Below are positions 61,790 to 64,000 of a stretch of DNA of 64,000 nucleotides, one piece after another; positions within the stretch are counted from its first letter, which is position 1; every line of letters starts with the position of its first letter. The DNA is from Oscillospiraceae bacterium. GTDB taxonomy: Bacteria; Bacillota; Clostridia; Oscillospirales; Ruminococcaceae. The stretch lies in assembly GCA_031284525.1 (NCBI GenBank), contig JAISZR010000004.1:1-64000 (forward strand). The letters are read 5' to 3'. The position numbers and the translations under genes are program-made. The notes beneath the pieces are model-generated. The model searched no databases and had not been told where the DNA came from. It saw only the letters and a program-made list of their open reading frames with translations.

Positions 61790-62948
61790 AAACAGCAAAT
61801 CCAAAAGAATCCAGAAAGCTGTGGATATTTTCCTTTCAACAGTCTTGATTTGCACAACCGCGAATGTAGCGAGTGCGGCAAACGCGAGACTGACCGGAAG
61901 TATATTTGGCGAAGCGGGGGTTAATCGTGAAGTGCGCATAAAGACGATGTCAGATTTCAGCGCTCTGCATGAAAAAACATTAACGCTAACAGGAACAGAC
62001 GGAAAGCAAAAGGAGTTCGGTTTAAAGAATGTCACCCGAAAAGAATTCAAGGGTGCAAGCGGGACGGCGTTTTTCAATGCACTTGATGAGTTCCTTGTTT
62101 CTGTGCCAGATTCGGATGAAGGTGTTGCTCCGCTTGCGAGACACCTGAACCTAAAGAGCAACATTGAAGAGCAAGATAACAGAAAAACTGAGACCTACAA
62201 GAAGTTGGCAAAATGCTTTGGCGGCACGCTTAAAGAAAAACCCGAGCTTGTGGAAATTAAAGTTTATGATATTGGTATTGATGCCAAAAGCAGCAACAAT
62301 GCCACTATGAGGTTTGTCATTGGCGTTGGCGAATTGAAAAACAACAATTTGGCAGCAACAACTGAGGAACCTAGTACAGAGACGATCTCAGGGTTGCCAG
62401 CGGCACAGAAAAAAATACAGAAAATGATTGAACTTATAACCAAAAACAAGTCAAAAGCGACCACACCAGTTATAAGTTTAAACGAAGTAGGAAATGTCAT
62501 TGACTCAGGTGTTATTGCAGCAGTGCGGACAATAAATAGCAACAGTGTGGTAACATTCAGAAAAAAAAGCTCTTCTAAAAAGGTACTCTACGAGTGGAAA
62601 ATTTCACCGACCAACGTGGCGAATCCCAAAGAAATTAATATGCGGATCACGCGATCAAACAAAGGGGTAGACAACCTGATGGCAGAAAAATATGCCAAGG
62701 TGAAATATAAAACAATAACTATGCATCAACATGGAGATCTCGGGAGTAAATTCCAGGTAGACGTCAAGTTTAACCTAGATGCTTTTGATAAAGGTAATTT
62801 GAATCTTTATAGCGTTGACCTTGAATCGGGCACAGTAGGGAAAAAAGATCAGAAGCTTGAATTCAATGAAAAAACCGGCAGACTCTCTTTTCAAGTAGCT
62901 TATGGTGATACTTATATGGTTACTGAAGGGGCGTTAGACGGAGTATGA
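61761..62948 (+). CDS. Secreted protein of unknown function
   Basis: Signal peptide AVDIFLSTVLICTTANVASAAN; no recognised domain by eye. Confidence 0.7.
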   Translation: MWEDFTLSGKNSKSKRIQKAVDIFLSTVLICTTANVASAANARLTGSIFGEAGVNREVRIKTMSDFSALHEKTLTLTGTDGKQKEFGLKNVTRKEFKGASGTAFFNALDEFLVSVPDSDEGVAPLARHLNLKSNIEEQDNRKTETYKKLAKCFGGTLKEKPELVEIKVYDIGIDAKSSNNATMRFVIGVGELKNNNLAATTEEPSTETISGLPAAQKKIQKMIELITKNKSKATTPVISLNEVGNVIDSGVIAAVRTINSNSVVTFRKKSSSKKVLYEWKISPTNVANPKEINMRITRSNKGVDNLMAEKYAKVKYKTITMHQHGDLGSKFQVDVKFNLDAFDKGNLNLYSVDLESGTVGKKDQKLEFNEKTGRLSFQVAYGDTYMVTEGALDGV

Positions 62949-62990
62949 GAAGCAATCATGCCGGCATTTGTTGAGGGGAATGGATAGAAG

Positions 62991-64000
62991 TTGGAAAGGG
63001 TCTTAGTTGCGATGAGTGGCGGTGTGGATAGTTCCACAACGGCGACACTTCTTTGTGAACAAGAGTTTGAGGTTATAGGGGCAACCCTTAAGTTGTATGA
63101 GCACCCAAAAGCTCTGGGAGTTATTTCAGATATCGGATTGGCGCAGGGAATCGCAGCTAGCCTTGGAATTGAGCATCATGTTCTGGATTTTAGGGCCGAG
63201 TTTGCAAGGGACGTGATCAGTAAGTTCGTAAATGATTATTTTGATGCAAGAACACCTAACCCATGCGTATATTGTAACAGACACATTAAGTTTGGGAAAT
63301 TGCTGGATTTTGCAAGCTCCATTAATTGCAGCAAACTAGCAACTGGGCATTACGCCAAGGTTGAATATGACGGTGCATCGGGGCGTTATTTACTGAAAAA
63401 GGCAAGTGATAAGCGCAAAGATCAAAGTTATGTGCTATATCCACTGACTCAAAAGCAACTTTCAAAACTCATATTCCCGATGGAAAACATGACGAAGGAT
63501 AAAGTGCGAATTTTGGCAAAAGAAAAGGGATTGCCAAATCATCAAAAACCAGAAAGTCAGGATATATGCTTTGTTAAAAAGATGAGCTATTCTGAATTCA
63601 TAAAGAGTTATTCCGGGAAGGATTCTCCGCCCGGCGAGTTCGTTGGGACAGACGGGGAAGAATTGGGAACACATGGCGGAATCATCAACTATACGATTGG
63701 GCAGCGCAAAGGGCTTGGAAGTTCGTTTGGTGCGCCGAAATATGTGGTTGCTAAATTAGCCGCAGAAAACGTTGTTGTCCTTGGCACCGAAAGCGAGCTT
63801 TATTCGAACAGTCTGGTTGCCGGGATGGTAAACTTCATTCCATTTGATAACCTGAACTCGGCGATGAGAGTAATGGCCAAAGTTAGGTATAATCAAGAAC
63901 CTGAATCTGCCACAATATATCCGCTGGAAGATTGCAAAGTCCGGGTAGAGTTCGCGGCAAAGCAACGAGCAGTGACTCCGGGTCAGCATGTTGTTTTTTA
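62991..64000 (+). CDS. mnmA: tRNA-specific 2-thiouridylase MnmA, truncated by window end
   Basis: TTG start; AMSGGVDSSTTATLL, TPNPCVYCNRHIKFG, ATGHYAKVEY, PESQDICFV. Absent from ORF track because it runs off the edge. Confidence 0.92.
   Translation, partial: MERVLVAMSGGVDSSTTATLLCEQEFEVIGATLKLYEHPKALGVISDIGLAQGIAASLGIEHHVLDFRAEFARDVISKFVNDYFDARTPNPCVYCNRHIKFGKLLDFASSINCSKLATGHYAKVEYDGASGRYLLKKASDKRKDQSYVLYPLTQKQLSKLIFPMENMTKDKVRILAKEKGLPNHQKPESQDICFVKKMSYSEFIKSYSGKDSPPGEFVGTDGEELGTHGGIINYTIGQRKGLGSSFGAPKYVVAKLAAENVVVLGTESELYSNSLVAGMVNFIPFDNLNSAMRVMAKVRYNQEPESATIYPLEDCKVRVEFAAKQRAVTPGQHVVF

Overview
The 64 kb window appears to come from a Gram-positive, Clostridia-like chromosome (taxonomy inferred from gene families only; no rRNA present). 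It has two parts. (1) About 66-15,570 is an accessory locus: a same-strand array of secreted, right-handed beta-helix/Pmp-like paralogues (GGAI-, GGxxxN- and GPGxLD-type repeats). Most carry a shared export leader, M(E)KKQxxNxxQKGLAKVLAxxFCALCWTPAVYA. The locus has hallmarks of a contingency or antigenic-variation locus: a 20-G tract just upstream of the signal peptide of the first gene, a G9 tract in another gene, G tracts of variable length at ribosome-binding sites, duplicated promoter/terminator cassettes, a triplicated internal module, and several members broken by frameshifts, a 17-bp tandem duplication or nonsense codons. (2) After a GLUG-repeat protein, corA and prs comes a second accessory feature: three tandem, mosaic GT2 glycosyltransferases, each starting with a signal-peptide-like segment, which is unusual for GT2 enzymes. 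The rest is mainly housekeeping: amino-acid ABC transporter, comM, ruvC-ruvA-nfo, P-type ATPase, argS, potA/potB, mltG, tmk, M18 peptidase, sua5, prfA, thyX, folC, valS, a PadR/DUF1048/ABC efflux cassette, gatD/murT, rpsT, a DivIVA-like gene, SRP RNA, dnaX, recA, recX, rimO, pgsA, cysS, an orphan secreted protein and a partial mnmA. All assignments were made by reading the sequence; no database searches were run.
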